From contig NZ_JAUYWA010000003.1 of the NCBI RefSeq assembly GCF_030689025.1, forward strand, positions 213,306-277,305: 64,000 bases of DNA, in the 5' to 3' direction. Positions 27,574 to 36,010 of the stretch are shown piece after piece. Position numbers and translations under genes: made by a program. The DNA is from Oceanobacter sp. 1_MG-2023 (lineage in GTDB: Bacteria > Pseudomonadota > Gammaproteobacteria > Pseudomonadales > Oceanobacteraceae). How positions within the stretch are numbered: the stretch's first letter is position 1; each line of letters opens with the position of its first letter. A model generated the notes under the pieces. The model searched no databases and had not been told where the DNA came from. It saw nothing but the letters and a program-made list of their open reading frames with translations.

Positions 27574-28827
27574 ATGAAAACCGCTCTGATTATCGGCTAC
27601 GTCTGGCCAGAACCTGCGTCATCGGCCGCCGGCAGCCGAATGTTGCAGCTGGTGGCGGCGTTGCAATCGGGGGGCTACCAAATCGTGTTTGGATCTCCCG
27701 CCGATTGGAGCCAGCATGCCGTGGCATTGGCAGACTATAACGTTGAAGCCATCCGGCTGGAGCTTAACAGCACAACCTTTGATCACTATATCGCCGGGCT
27801 GCAGCCGGACCTGGTGATGTTCGACCGCTTTATGATGGAAGAACAGTTTGGCTGGCGGGTCGAGGAAAACTGCCCGAACGCGCTGCGGGTGCTGGATATG
27901 GAAGATGTACACAGCTTGCGGCATGCCCGGCACCAGGCTTTGAAAGAAGGCGTTGAACCGGGGCTGAAACATGTTTATTCCGAACTGGCGATACGGGAAG
28001 TGGCGGCTATTTTGCGCTGTGACCAGACGTTGGTGATCTCGGAATATGAATATCGCTGGCTGCAACAGCAGTTCCAGATACCGGCGGCCCAGCTGATTTA
28101 CCTGCCGTTTATGTTGTCGCCAGAGCAGTGGCAGCAGCCCATTACCCGACGGAGTCAGCGGCAGCACTTTGTCTGTATCGGCAACTTTCGTCACGAGCCC
28201 AACTGGGATGCCGTGCGCTGGCTCAGAGAAGCCATTTGGCCCGGGATTCGTCAGCAGTTACCACAGGCCGAAATGCATGTGTATGGTGCTTATCCTCCCA
28301 AAAAAGCCACCAGTTTGCAGAATGAAAAACTGGGTTTTTATGTGCCCGGCTGGGCAAACGATGCACTGGAAGTGGTGCGTTCCGCCCGTGTAATGCTGGC
28401 ACCGTTGCGGTTTGGGGCCGGACTTAAAGGCAAATTACTGGATGCTGCCATTACCGGTACCCCTGCAGTGACTACTCCGGTAGGTGCTGAAGGCATGTAC
28501 GAGTGTGAAGGTGGCTCTGGGTTAACACCAGGTACTCAGGGGGTGCTGGTGGCGGAGTCTGCCACGGCGTTTGTGACCTCGGCGGTCAGGCTGTATCAGA
28601 ACGACAGCTTGTGGGACGCTTGTGCCACGGCGGCATTACAATTAGCTCCCGAACGCTTCGCCTTTGCGGAACATGCACCGCGCTGGCTGGCTGGCTTGCA
28701 AACGCTGGAAGCCAATCTGGAAGCGCATCGATTGAGTGGCTTTTACGGCGCCATGCTGCGGCACCATACCCTGAAAAGCACCCGTTATATGTCGCAGTGG
28801 ATCGAGGCCAAAAACCGGTTGCTGTGA
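27574..28827 (+). CDS. Glycosyltransferase, GT-B type
   Basis: 417 residues. A two-Rossmann GT-B protein: the N-terminal domain begins KTALIIGYVWPEPASSAAGSR, with the Gly/Ser segment that holds the donor phosphate. The C-terminal domain has FVCIGNFRHEPNWDAVRWL, VPGWANDALEVVRSARVMLAPLRFGAGLKGKLLDA and GTPAVTTPVGAEG, the pattern of GT4-type transferases that use nucleotide sugars. ATG 27574 has a GGGAA site. It stands alone between glpD and an antiporter, not in a surface polysaccharide cluster, so the acceptor is unknown. Confidence 0.85.
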   Translation: MKTALIIGYVWPEPASSAAGSRMLQLVAALQSGGYQIVFGSPADWSQHAVALADYNVEAIRLELNSTTFDHYIAGLQPDLVMFDRFMMEEQFGWRVEENCPNALRVLDMEDVHSLRHARHQALKEGVEPGLKHVYSELAIREVAAILRCDQTLVISEYEYRWLQQQFQIPAAQLIYLPFMLSPEQWQQPITRRSQRQHFVCIGNFRHEPNWDAVRWLREAIWPGIRQQLPQAEMHVYGAYPPKKATSLQNEKLGFYVPGWANDALEVVRSARVMLAPLRFGAGLKGKLLDAAITGTPAVTTPVGAEGMYECEGGSGLTPGTQGVLVAESATAFVTSAVRLYQNDSLWDACATAALQLAPERFAFAEHAPRWLAGLQTLEANLEAHRLSGFYGAMLRHHTLKSTRYMSQWIEAKNRLL

Positions 28828-28867
28828 TGCCATTGTGTGGGCAAGTCACCGGTTGAGCAGGGATTGG

Positions 28868-30067
28868 CTAGCCCGGCCAGCGTTTCCAGACATGGGTGGA
28901 AATGCCATGAATAAAAATACTCAGCAGCACCGTCAGCACCGTGGTACCAAACACCGTCTCGTAAGCGGCAATACGGTTGGCATACCCCATTTGCTGGATC
29001 GCCAGCATCAGATACAGAATACTGGCGATGCCCCTGGGTCCAAACCAGGCAAGAAACACCCGTTGCCCAAACGACAAGCCACTGCCTGTCAGCGAAATCA
29101 GCACCGGAATCATCCGCACCAGAGTCAGGCTTAACAGCGCGTATACCAACATGGGCCAACTGAACAACGGCCAGGCTTCGGCGACAAAAATCAGCCCGAA
29201 GAGGAAAAACATCAGCAGGCTCAGCATTTCTCCTTCGGCCTTGCCAAATTCGCGCAAACGGCTCATGACGGTTATCCGTTGCGGCTCCAGAAACAATCCG
29301 GCAATAAACGCGGCAATAAACCCATTACCGCCGAGAGACTCTGCACCAGAGTAAGCCAGAAATGCCAGAGACAAGGATGACAGGCGCTGGAACAGCGGCA
29401 TCATTTCATGGGCATCGACGGCCCATTGCACCAGTCGGCCTCCCCAGCGGCCAACGACAATCCCTGCCAATACGCCGACCACAAACTGCTGTGTGACAAA
29501 TACCGGCCACTGCATCGAGTCGAGAAAGGCGTAATCCCCTGCGTTCATTACCGCCAGTACAAACAGCAGCACTGGTAATGCCAGGCCGTCGTTCAGGCCA
29601 CTCTCAACGGTGATGGTATGGCGTAACGGCAAGCTGATACGTTTGTCGGAAAAAATGGCTTGCGCCAGCGCGGCATCGGTAGGGGATAACATAATTGCCA
29701 GCCAGGCGGCAGGCAGCCAGGCCAACTCCAGCACAGGAACTGCCAGTAGCCAGCCCGCCAGCATGGTGAGTGGCAAACCGACAGCCAGCAGGCGAATCGG
29801 CAATATTTCGAAACGCACCAGCTGGGCACGCTTGATCTGGCTGGCATCAGTAAACAGAATCAGGGCCAGCGTCAACTCCGCCAGCATGGTCAGTTCGTTG
29901 GCCTGGATATCGGCGGGCACCCAGTTGAGCAGTTGTGGCCCGACGATAATCCCCATCAGGGTGACCAGCATTGGAGCGCTGATACCGGATTGGTCGATGC
30001 GTTTTGAAAAGGCACTGTAGAACAGCAGGGTAGCTGCCAGAGTCAGTAGCAGTGAATGGTTACTCAT
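28868..30067 (-). CDS. Cation:proton antiporter, NhaP/CPA1 type
   Basis: 399 residues with about 11-12 membrane helices. The hallmarks of NhaP-type Na+/H+ exchangers are present: LSPTDAALAQAIF (about 127-139), the ESGLNDGLALPVLLFV motif (about 156-171) with the Asn-Asp ion-binding pair, and WFGPRGIASI near the C-terminus. There is no cytoplasmic regulatory tail, so it is a short form. Such exchangers suit a marine habitat, though the ion cannot be read from the sequence. It converges with the glycosyltransferase gene. Confidence 0.93.
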   Translation of the reverse strand: MSNHSLLLTLAATLLFYSAFSKRIDQSGISAPMLVTLMGIIVGPQLLNWVPADIQANELTMLAELTLALILFTDASQIKRAQLVRFEILPIRLLAVGLPLTMLAGWLLAVPVLELAWLPAAWLAIMLSPTDAALAQAIFSDKRISLPLRHTITVESGLNDGLALPVLLFVLAVMNAGDYAFLDSMQWPVFVTQQFVVGVLAGIVVGRWGGRLVQWAVDAHEMMPLFQRLSSLSLAFLAYSGAESLGGNGFIAAFIAGLFLEPQRITVMSRLREFGKAEGEMLSLLMFFLFGLIFVAEAWPLFSWPMLVYALLSLTLVRMIPVLISLTGSGLSFGQRVFLAWFGPRGIASILYLMLAIQQMGYANRIAAYETVFGTTVLTVLLSIFIHGISTHVWKRWPG

Positions 30068-30124
30068 GGTTCTGCTGGCTATCCGTGAAGAGACTGGAAT
30101 CCGGGACGTTGGGGAGTAAGGCCG

Positions 30125-30451
30125 TTATTCCCAGATAATACGTAATGGTTCGCCAAAATCATCGTAAATGATCTTTTTACGTAATCGTCGACGGGGTTGG
30201 CTGGTGGCGGTTACTGACCGGCCAGGCTTGCGCTGGGAATCCCGGCGCTGGTCGATGGCCTGCATGACCTCGGGTACCGGAGTGCGTTCTTCTTTGGGTT
30301 TTTCGAAAGCCATGCTGCGTTCGTCATAGCGCCCGTTTTGTAGTCCCGTCGCTCCGCGAACCACTTCGCTGACCTCTCCGCCTTTTTGCAGATACTGTTC
30401 AACCTCGTCGTTCAGCTGCTGGCGTATTTCCTTTTTGGTGGGTCGTTTCAT
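30125..30451 (-). CDS. Small basic protein of unknown function
   Basis: 108 residues, highly charged. The N-terminal helix carries EIRQQLNDEVEQYLQKGGEVSEVVRG; the YL..GG.V segment recalls the RNA-polymerase-binding part of Pseudomonas SutA, but the likeness is short and may be chance. The centre has the motif KPKEERTPVPEVMQAIDQRR, and the C-terminus is basic, ending KKIIYDDFGEPLRIIWE, which looks conserved. ATG 30451 is preferred to an upstream GTG at 30466. It is transcribed with, and just upstream of, the antiporter (57 bases). Confidence 0.75.
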   Translation of the reverse strand: MKRPTKKEIRQQLNDEVEQYLQKGGEVSEVVRGATGLQNGRYDERSMAFEKPKEERTPVPEVMQAIDQRRDSQRKPGRSVTATSQPRRRLRKKIIYDDFGEPLRIIWE

Positions 30452-30683
30452 GTCTAGCTCTTGCACGTGGGCAATTAACGAACCAGAGTGCCAGAGGGTG
30501 CACCACAGTTCAATGTCTTCATGATGGGATTGTGGAGTGACTGTCAGGTTTATACCGCGCTATTGATAAAACAACGCTGTCAGCCACACGATGGAAACGT
30601 ATGCCAGCGGCCACTCTGTCGTCGGGATACATAGTTGGAGTCGCCGTTGGTTATCATGTGCCAATAGCGACGGCTCGACAAGA

Positions 30684-30714
30684 CTGACCCGCAGATATTT
30701 GCTGGGTCAGTTTA
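30684..30714. terminator. Hairpin downstream of the TatD gene
   Basis: CTGACCC pairs with GGGTCAG around 13 bases. On the plus strand it is followed by TTTATTA; on the minus strand by TCTTGTC. It ends near the stop of the minus-strand TatD gene. Confidence 0.45.
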
Positions 30715-30730
30715 TTACTTGGGCAGAGGG

Positions 30731-31549
30731 TTAGCTCAATTCTGCTGGAAAGAACGTCGCCATGGCATTCTGCCAGGTTTGCCCCAGCACGGTTTCGACA
30801 GGCAGGCCTTTGACGTCGGCAATTTTTTCGGCAACGAAGGGCAGATATTTGGGAGCGTTCTCGATCCCTCGGTACGGCATGGGAGTCAGATAAGGCGAAT
30901 CGGTTTCGAGCAGCAGCCGCTCAAGCGGGGTGGCGGCGACCACTTCGCGAACATTAACCGCCTTGTTAAAAGTGACAATGCCATTGATGCCGAGATTAAA
31001 ACCCAGCTCCACTGCCAGCTGGCCCAGCTCAAGCCCGGAGGTGAAGCTGTGAATCACGCCTTTGCGGCGCATCTGCGGGGCGTACTCCTGCAGAATGGCC
31101 ATGCTGTCGGCATCGGCTTCCCGTGTATGGATAACAACGGGTTGGTCGAACTCGATCGCCAGTTCCAGTTGACGGCAAAATACCTGGCGTTGCACGCTGC
31201 GGTCACAGTGGTCGTAGTAATAGTCCAGGCCAATTTCGCCAACGGCAACCACTTTGTGATTGGCTGCGTGGTCACGCATATAGGAGACGGTGGCGTCATC
31301 AAACAAGGCGGCTTCGTGAGGGTGAACCCCCAGAGTGGCGTAGACATCATCGTGGGCCAGCGCCAGTGCCAGCGCCGTTGGCATATTGTCGGGCTGAACG
31401 CTGATTGTCATAAAACGTTCAACCCCAATGGCGCGGGCTTCCGCCAGAATAGTGTCTGCCGGTGCCTCTTTGAGGTAGTCGAGATGAAAATGTGTTTCGA
31501 TAATCGGGCGGTGATATTCGGGCACAGCGCGGCGGTTTTTCTTGCTCAT
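30731..31549 (-). CDS. TatD family metal-dependent hydrolase
   Basis: 272 residues of the TatD DNase family, a TIM-barrel with a two-metal site. Metal ligands are visible as ETHFHLD (about 18-24), GEIGLDYYYD (about 102-111), VIHTREADAD and the His of GVIHSFTSG, then the Asp of LLLETDSPYLTP. The first motif usually reads DTHCHLD; here it is ETHFHLD, still with both His. TatD proteins act as 3'-5' nucleases or are uncharacterised. It is a single gene, divergent from the ParA-type ATPase. Confidence 0.93.
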   Translation of the reverse strand: MSKKNRRAVPEYHRPIIETHFHLDYLKEAPADTILAEARAIGVERFMTISVQPDNMPTALALALAHDDVYATLGVHPHEAALFDDATVSYMRDHAANHKVVAVGEIGLDYYYDHCDRSVQRQVFCRQLELAIEFDQPVVIHTREADADSMAILQEYAPQMRRKGVIHSFTSGLELGQLAVELGFNLGINGIVTFNKAVNVREVVAATPLERLLLETDSPYLTPMPYRGIENAPKYLPFVAEKIADVKGLPVETVLGQTWQNAMATFFPAELS

Positions 31550-31713
31550 GGATTCGTCCGGTTAGACTGACTGCAACCGGGAGTCGCCGGGGCAGATCAA
31601 GGAATGAAGGCGACATTATAGAAATGTGGCCAACCGGATGGCCAGTCTGCTGTGTGACAGCCCGACTGTGGTATAAATGTTAGCTCTGACCCATTTTTTG
31701 TAAGGAACTCATC

Positions 31714-32445
31714 ATGAGCATGATTCACTTTGTCGGTGGCGAGAAAGGCGGTGTCGGAAAATCCGTCGTTGCCCGTTTATTATCTCAATATTGTCTGGAC
31801 AAGGGGCTGCATTACGCCGGTCTGGATGCCGACCAGTCACACGCCACGACAACTCGTTATTACAAGGAATTTACTCAGGCTCTGACGCTGGATCAGTTTG
31901 AAAGTACCGATGCCATCATGGAGTGTGCGCTGGAAGCCGATCAACAGGTCGTGGTGGATTTGCCCGCCCAGAGCCAGCGTTTTCTGGATCGCTGGATTGA
32001 CGATAACGGCGTGCTGGATATGTGTGAAGAGATGAATATTCCAATCGTCTTCTGGAATGTGGTGGACGATAGCCCGGATTCTCTGGAGTTGCTGGAAAAA
32101 TTTCTCGATAAGTACAAGTACTACATGAACTGTGTGGTGGTCAAGAATGAAGGCCGGGGAACGGTATTCCGTGATGTGGAAGCACTGCCAGCCCTGAACG
32201 AAGAGGATGATCTGGCGCGTATTATCAGCATGACCTTGCCAGCCTTGCATGCCCCCACCATGTTCAAGATCAACAAGCGTGAAATGTCCTTCTGGGCCGC
32301 TGTGAACCAGAGCGATGCCTCCGGTGCCAGCCTGAGCCTGATGGAACGTCAGCGCACCAAGGTCTGGATGCGCAAGGCGTATGCCGAGTTTGATACCGTG
32401 TTTGCGAATGTAACCAATTCCAACGCCGTGCCCATTTCAGAGTAA
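31714..32445 (+). CDS. Orphan ParA/MinD-type ATPase
   Basis: 243 residues. A deviant Walker A, GGEKGGVGKSVVARLL (about 8-23), is followed by a DADQSHATT switch region and VVVDLPAQSQRF as Walker B. This places it in the ParA/Mrp/SIMIBI group. The C-terminal half (VFWNVVDDSPDSLELLEKFL, then YMNCVVVKNEGRG) resembles ATPases found with plasmid mobilisation or stability genes. There is no ParB, replication gene or mobilisation gene nearby, and the next gene is modE. It has an AAGGAA site and ATG 31714. The function is not known. Confidence 0.85.
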   Translation: MSMIHFVGGEKGGVGKSVVARLLSQYCLDKGLHYAGLDADQSHATTTRYYKEFTQALTLDQFESTDAIMECALEADQQVVVDLPAQSQRFLDRWIDDNGVLDMCEEMNIPIVFWNVVDDSPDSLELLEKFLDKYKYYMNCVVVKNEGRGTVFRDVEALPALNEEDDLARIISMTLPALHAPTMFKINKREMSFWAAVNQSDASGASLSLMERQRTKVWMRKAYAEFDTVFANVTNSNAVPISE

Positions 32446-32465
32446 GACATTATCAAACGCTCGGA

Positions 32466-32503
32466 CCGAGCGATTTGATTGCAGCGGGACATCCTTCTGT
32501 CCC
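32466..32503 (+). terminator. Two hairpins after the ParA-type gene
   Basis: TCGG/CCGA-based stem around 32459-32473 followed by GCGGGAC pairing with GTCCCGC (32482-32503). There is no T-run. They lie in the 139-base gap before modE. Confidence 0.4.
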
Positions 32504-32584
32504 GCATGCTGACTCTGGTGATGGCTTCGCCGGATGTTACTGTCTTGCATAACGTGTAATCCCTTACCCGATAGTATCCCGCCT

Positions 32585-33457
32585 ATGAAATCCCCCGATC
32601 AATCTTCTGATAAAACCTCCGATCAGCCAGCGAGCGCTGTGGCAAATCCGCTGCAGTCGGCGTCCTTGCAGGGCAGCATCTGGATGCAGGGGCAGGAACG
32701 TCCCTTTGCCCGTGAACAGGTCGAGCTGTTGCAGGCCATTGCCGACACCGGTTCCATTTCGGCTGCGGGCAAACAGGTGGGCGTCAGTTATAAAACCGCC
32801 TGGGATCGTATTGATACCATGAACAATATGGCTGATCAGCCTCTGGTGGCACGAGCGGCCGGGGGAGCGCGAGGGGGCGGTACGGTATTGACCGATTATG
32901 GCGAACGCATGTTAGCCGGTTTTTTGATCTTGCAGGAAGCACACGAAATCTTCTTGCAGCGTATCCGTCAGCGGGTTCAGTCGCTGGGGGATGTCACTGA
33001 CGATATCAGCGACTTGCTACGAGCCGGGCAGTTAAAAACCAGTGCCCGTAACCAGTTCCGGGGCGTCGTGGAAGCGGTGGTTCCTGGTGCTGTCAACAGC
33101 GATGTCTTGCTGCGGATTACCTCAGATCATCTGGTGACGGCGCAAATTACCGCCGAAAGTTTCAGTAGCCTGGAGATTACCCCGGGCCAAACGCTGGTGG
33201 CCTTGATCAAGGCTCCGGCAGTGATGTTGTCGAATGACCTGGATATTCAACTCAGTACCAGTAACAAGTTGGTGGGCACCGTGGCCCGCATTACCCGAGG
33301 CGCAGTCAATGCCGATGTAGTGCTGGCCTTGGCGGATGGCAAAACCATCAGCGCGGTGATTTCCAATCACAGCCTCGACGCACTGGCATTGCAGCAACAA
33401 CAACCAGCTTGTGCGTTGTTTGAAGCCAGCAGCGTCGTGCTGGTGGTCGATGTCTGA
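32585..33457 (+). CDS. modE: Molybdate-dependent regulator ModE
   Basis: About 290 residues. After a flexible N-terminus of about 45 residues, a LysR-like winged helix (REQVELLQAIADTGSISAAGKQVGVSYKTAWDRIDTMNN) carries the ModE DNA-contact segment, including GGARGGGTVLTDYG. Two molbindin/TOBE repeats follow (about 150-215 and 220-287; SARNQFRGVVEAVVPGAVNSDV and the second copy STSNKLVGTVARITRGAVNADV), which bind molybdate. When loaded, ModE usually represses mod uptake genes. ATG 32585 lacks a strong ribosome site. It converges with modA. Confidence 0.95.
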   Translation: MKSPDQSSDKTSDQPASAVANPLQSASLQGSIWMQGQERPFAREQVELLQAIADTGSISAAGKQVGVSYKTAWDRIDTMNNMADQPLVARAAGGARGGGTVLTDYGERMLAGFLILQEAHEIFLQRIRQRVQSLGDVTDDISDLLRAGQLKTSARNQFRGVVEAVVPGAVNSDVLLRITSDHLVTAQITAESFSSLEITPGQTLVALIKAPAVMLSNDLDIQLSTSNKLVGTVARITRGAVNADVVLALADGKTISAVISNHSLDALALQQQQPACALFEASSVVLVVDV

Positions 33458-33471
33458 AAGCCGGTGGCTGG

Positions 33472-33497
33472 CCTCGGCAAGCCGGTTGCCGAGGTTG
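33472..33497. terminator. Shared terminator between modE and modA
   Basis: CCTCGGCAA pairs perfectly with TTGCCGAGG around GCCGG, between two convergent genes. It can act on both transcripts, but T-runs are weak. Confidence 0.6.
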
Positions 33498-33536
33498 GTC
33501 TGTGCTGGTTGTGTCGGTACCTGTTATTGCCGGGCT

Positions 33537-34364
33537 TTATTGCGGAATCTCATAGCCGTATTGGCGAATAATCACATGGGCCGGCTTGGATTGCAGATAC
33601 TGCAATAACTCTTTTGCTGCCTGGTTGTTTGCGCCTTTCTGCAGCAGCACTGCATCCTGGCGAATCGGGTCGTGTTGCTTGAGCGGTACGACCCATGCCT
33701 TTCCTTCCTTTATGTTGCCTTTGTAACTGATCTGAGACAGCGCGACAAAGCCGAGATCGGCATTACCTGTGCTGGCAAATTGCCACGTCTGGGCAATGTT
33801 ATCCCCTTGCACCAATTTGCTTTTGACTTTCTGGGTCAGGCCTTGTTCTTCAAGCACCTGGGTGGCTGCCAGTCCATACGGCGCCAGGCGTGGATTGGCG
33901 ATTGCCAGTTTGTTGAACTTGCCACTGTGCAGGGTGGCGAGGGGGTCGGTATCCGGTTTTATGGTCCACAGCGCCAAACGTCCAAGTGCATAACTGAAGC
34001 GGCTGTTCGCAACGCTGATACCGGCTTTTTCCAGTACAACCGGTTTTTGCTGGTCGGCGGACAAAAACACCTCAAAAGGCGCACCATTCTTGATTTGCGC
34101 CACAAACTTGCCGGATGAACCGAATGACAACTGGGTGACATGGCCGGTCTTTTTCTCAAAATCTGCCGCGATTTGCTTCATGGGTGCTGTGAAGTTGGCT
34201 GCCACCGCCACCGATACCGTGTCGGCCTGCACGGTCGACAGCCCCAGCGTCAGGGCCAGCATCAGGGCGGAGCGGCGGATGATCCAAGCCCGCTGCGGGT
34301 GGCTCTCAGGCTGGGCATTACCCGGCTTGAGGAGTGTTGAAAAAGCTGTCCGTTTAGCAATCAT
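33537..34364 (-). CDS. modA: Periplasmic molybdate-binding protein ModA
   Basis: 275 residues, exported. The cleavable signal lies unusually far in (residues about 30-47, RRSALMLALTLGLSTVQA), after about 29 polar residues. The mature part starts DTVSVAVAANFTAPMKQIAADFEK, with the ModA oxyanion-site motif SFGSSGKFVAQI and later GDNIAQTWQFASTGNADLGFVA. A T-AGGGG-T site precedes ATG 34364. Normally modA is followed by modB and modC; here it stands alone, so the permease must be elsewhere. A ModE palindrome is 36 bases upstream of the start. Confidence 0.95.
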   Translation of the reverse strand: MIAKRTAFSTLLKPGNAQPESHPQRAWIIRRSALMLALTLGLSTVQADTVSVAVAANFTAPMKQIAADFEKKTGHVTQLSFGSSGKFVAQIKNGAPFEVFLSADQQKPVVLEKAGISVANSRFSYALGRLALWTIKPDTDPLATLHSGKFNKLAIANPRLAPYGLAATQVLEEQGLTQKVKSKLVQGDNIAQTWQFASTGNADLGFVALSQISYKGNIKEGKAWVVPLKQHDPIRQDAVLLQKGANNQAAKELLQYLQSKPAHVIIRQYGYEIPQ

Positions 34365-34399
34365 GCCAAATACCCCTATAAAAAATATGGTTATTAAGT

Positions 34400-34425
34400 C
34401 CGCTGTATATTAGCTTATATAGCGG
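34400..34425. promoter_or_regulatory. ModE operator between modA and the porin
   Basis: CCGCTGTATA-TTAGCT-TATATAGCGG: 10-base arms with one mismatch around six bases, matching the known ModE half-site (CGnTATA.. with a 6-base centre). It lies 36 bases before modA and 71 bases before the divergent porin gene, so one site could serve both promoters. Confidence 0.85.
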
Positions 34426-34495
34426 ATGAGGCAACCGGAAAAACCGGCCTGCAAATCGCTCTACCCTCACTAATTGACATTCAGGACGATGTAAA

Positions 34496-35638
34496 ATGAA
34501 GAAAAAAAGCCAGTATTTCACCGCCGGCGTTATGTTGCTTGGTACCACATGGACTGTAACGGCGATGGCATCCAAAGATCCTTCCATTAATTTTTATGGC
34601 AGTCTGCATGCCTCGCTGGATTATCTCGATTCCGATGTATCCGCGGCTGAAGCCTCTGCCAGCAATACTGACAAACTGTCGTCGGGGGATGTCAGCCTGT
34701 CGTTCAACTCTTCAAAAATTGGCCTGAAAGGCGAAATAGCCACTGAGCTCGATGGGCTGACGGGCTTTTATCAGATTGAACAGAACCTTACCCCGGATGG
34801 CAGCAGCAGTAATACCTGGGCGACACGTAATACTTACCTGGGGCTGCGTTGGTCTGAGGATAAAAAACGCAAGGGCGAGTTGCTTGCAGGCCGTCACGAC
34901 AGCCTGGTAAAGGGCATTGCGCTGGATTACAGCCTGCTCAAGCATACGGTTGCTGATCGGGGGGCCATCCTGGGGGCCGGTTCCGGTACGGGCAATGTGC
35001 TGGACCTGCGGGTCGAAAACATGTTGATGGGCCGCTGGCAGGCACCGCTGGCGAGTGGTTTGATGAAACTGGCGGTGCAGTATTCACCGGATGCGGTGAA
35101 GTCATCTGGCTACGTCGATAACAATCAGCGGCTCTACCTGGGTGCTCGGGCAGACTGGTCGTCTGCGCACTGGACCCTGGCCGCCGCGACGGAGCACTGG
35201 CAGCAGCTGGCGATTGGTTCGGCCAGTGGTGACTCGGACAGCTGGCGTTTTCTGGCGCGTTATCGGAGCGAGCAATGGACCCTGCAAGGCTTGATGGAAA
35301 ACCTGCGTTACCAGCCCGACGACCACGGCGTCACCGTTCTCGACCGTCAGGCCTGGGCACTGCAGAGCGCCTGGAAATCCGGCCAGCTGACCTGGCTTGG
35401 CAGTGTCATGAAAGCAGGCAGCTATCGTCATAGCGAAGATACAGGTGCCTTGATGTTATCGCTGGGTGTCGAACGCAAACTGTCCAAAAAAATCAAAACC
35501 TACGCCGTTTATACCCGCACCAATAACGAAGATAATGCCAGCTTCCAGGGGGTTGACGGTACCCACGGTGATGAGCTGGCCACCTTGCCAGGCCGGTCGC
35601 CACAAGCAGTCTCTGCCGGGTTGATGCTGTCGTTCTAG
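34496..35638 (+). CDS. Outer-membrane porin divergent from modA
   Basis: 380 residues, Gram-negative porin family. A signal peptide spans 1-25 (MLLGTTWTVTAMAS). The mature start, KDPSINFYGSLHASLDYLD, is the first beta strand. SKIGLKGEIATELDGLTGFYQIEQNL is the classic porin second-strand motif, and the last strand is SPQAVSAGLMLSF with the C-terminal Phe that BAM recognises. AGGACG site before ATG 34496. It shares the modA intergenic region and its ModE box, so it is probably controlled by molybdate and may admit molybdate or another oxyanion (inference). Confidence 0.9.
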   Translation: MKKKSQYFTAGVMLLGTTWTVTAMASKDPSINFYGSLHASLDYLDSDVSAAEASASNTDKLSSGDVSLSFNSSKIGLKGEIATELDGLTGFYQIEQNLTPDGSSSNTWATRNTYLGLRWSEDKKRKGELLAGRHDSLVKGIALDYSLLKHTVADRGAILGAGSGTGNVLDLRVENMLMGRWQAPLASGLMKLAVQYSPDAVKSSGYVDNNQRLYLGARADWSSAHWTLAAATEHWQQLAIGSASGDSDSWRFLARYRSEQWTLQGLMENLRYQPDDHGVTVLDRQAWALQSAWKSGQLTWLGSVMKAGSYRHSEDTGALMLSLGVERKLSKKIKTYAVYTRTNNEDNASFQGVDGTHGDELATLPGRSPQAVSAGLMLSF

Positions 35639-35661
35639 GCTCTGGAACGGGCAATACTTGA

Positions 35662-35927
35662 GGGGACATCTACTTAATCCTGCACGGCTCTGCGCGAGTG
35701 TTGCCGTTGTTCAGGGCAAGGCGACGAATGCAGCGAAATGACGAGTCCTTTTCAAATTCGTCAACACCGCACTGGACGGCGGTAACCCGCGCCCTTCGGG
35801 GGGCTGCCGGATGATCTCGACTCGGTGTCGCCGACGTTTGACTTGACCTGTCAGGCCTGCAAGTCGGCTTCGTGATTCGAAACCATCCGGTAGCCCAGAG
35901 TGAGCACCGGATTAAATATATGTCCCC
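35662..35927. mobile_element. MITE-like element with inverted repeats and 4-bp target duplication
   Basis: The ends are GGGGACATCTACTTAATCC (35662-35680) and, on the other strand, GGGGACATATATTTAATCC (35927-35909), a 19-base inverted repeat with two mismatches. Both sides are flanked by TTGA (35658-35661 and 35928-35931), a likely target duplication. The inside is 266 bases, GC-rich in the middle, and encodes no transposase. It is a non-autonomous element inserted between the porin and the YigZ-type gene. Confidence 0.8.
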
Positions 35928-36010
35928 TTGAGGAAACTGCGACTTGCTCGTCGACACTGACGCCATTAGGCGTCAGAATTTCCTCGTTTTCCTTGCCTAT
36001 AAGTTCTGTT

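Noticed and set aside
30719..31570. A 283-codon open frame opposite the TatD gene
   Set aside because: Antisense; the TatD frame has all metal motifs and a normal length.
35670..35966. A 98-codon frame through the MITE-like element
   Set aside because: It runs across both inverted ends and into the flank, has no ribosome site and shows no transposase motif.
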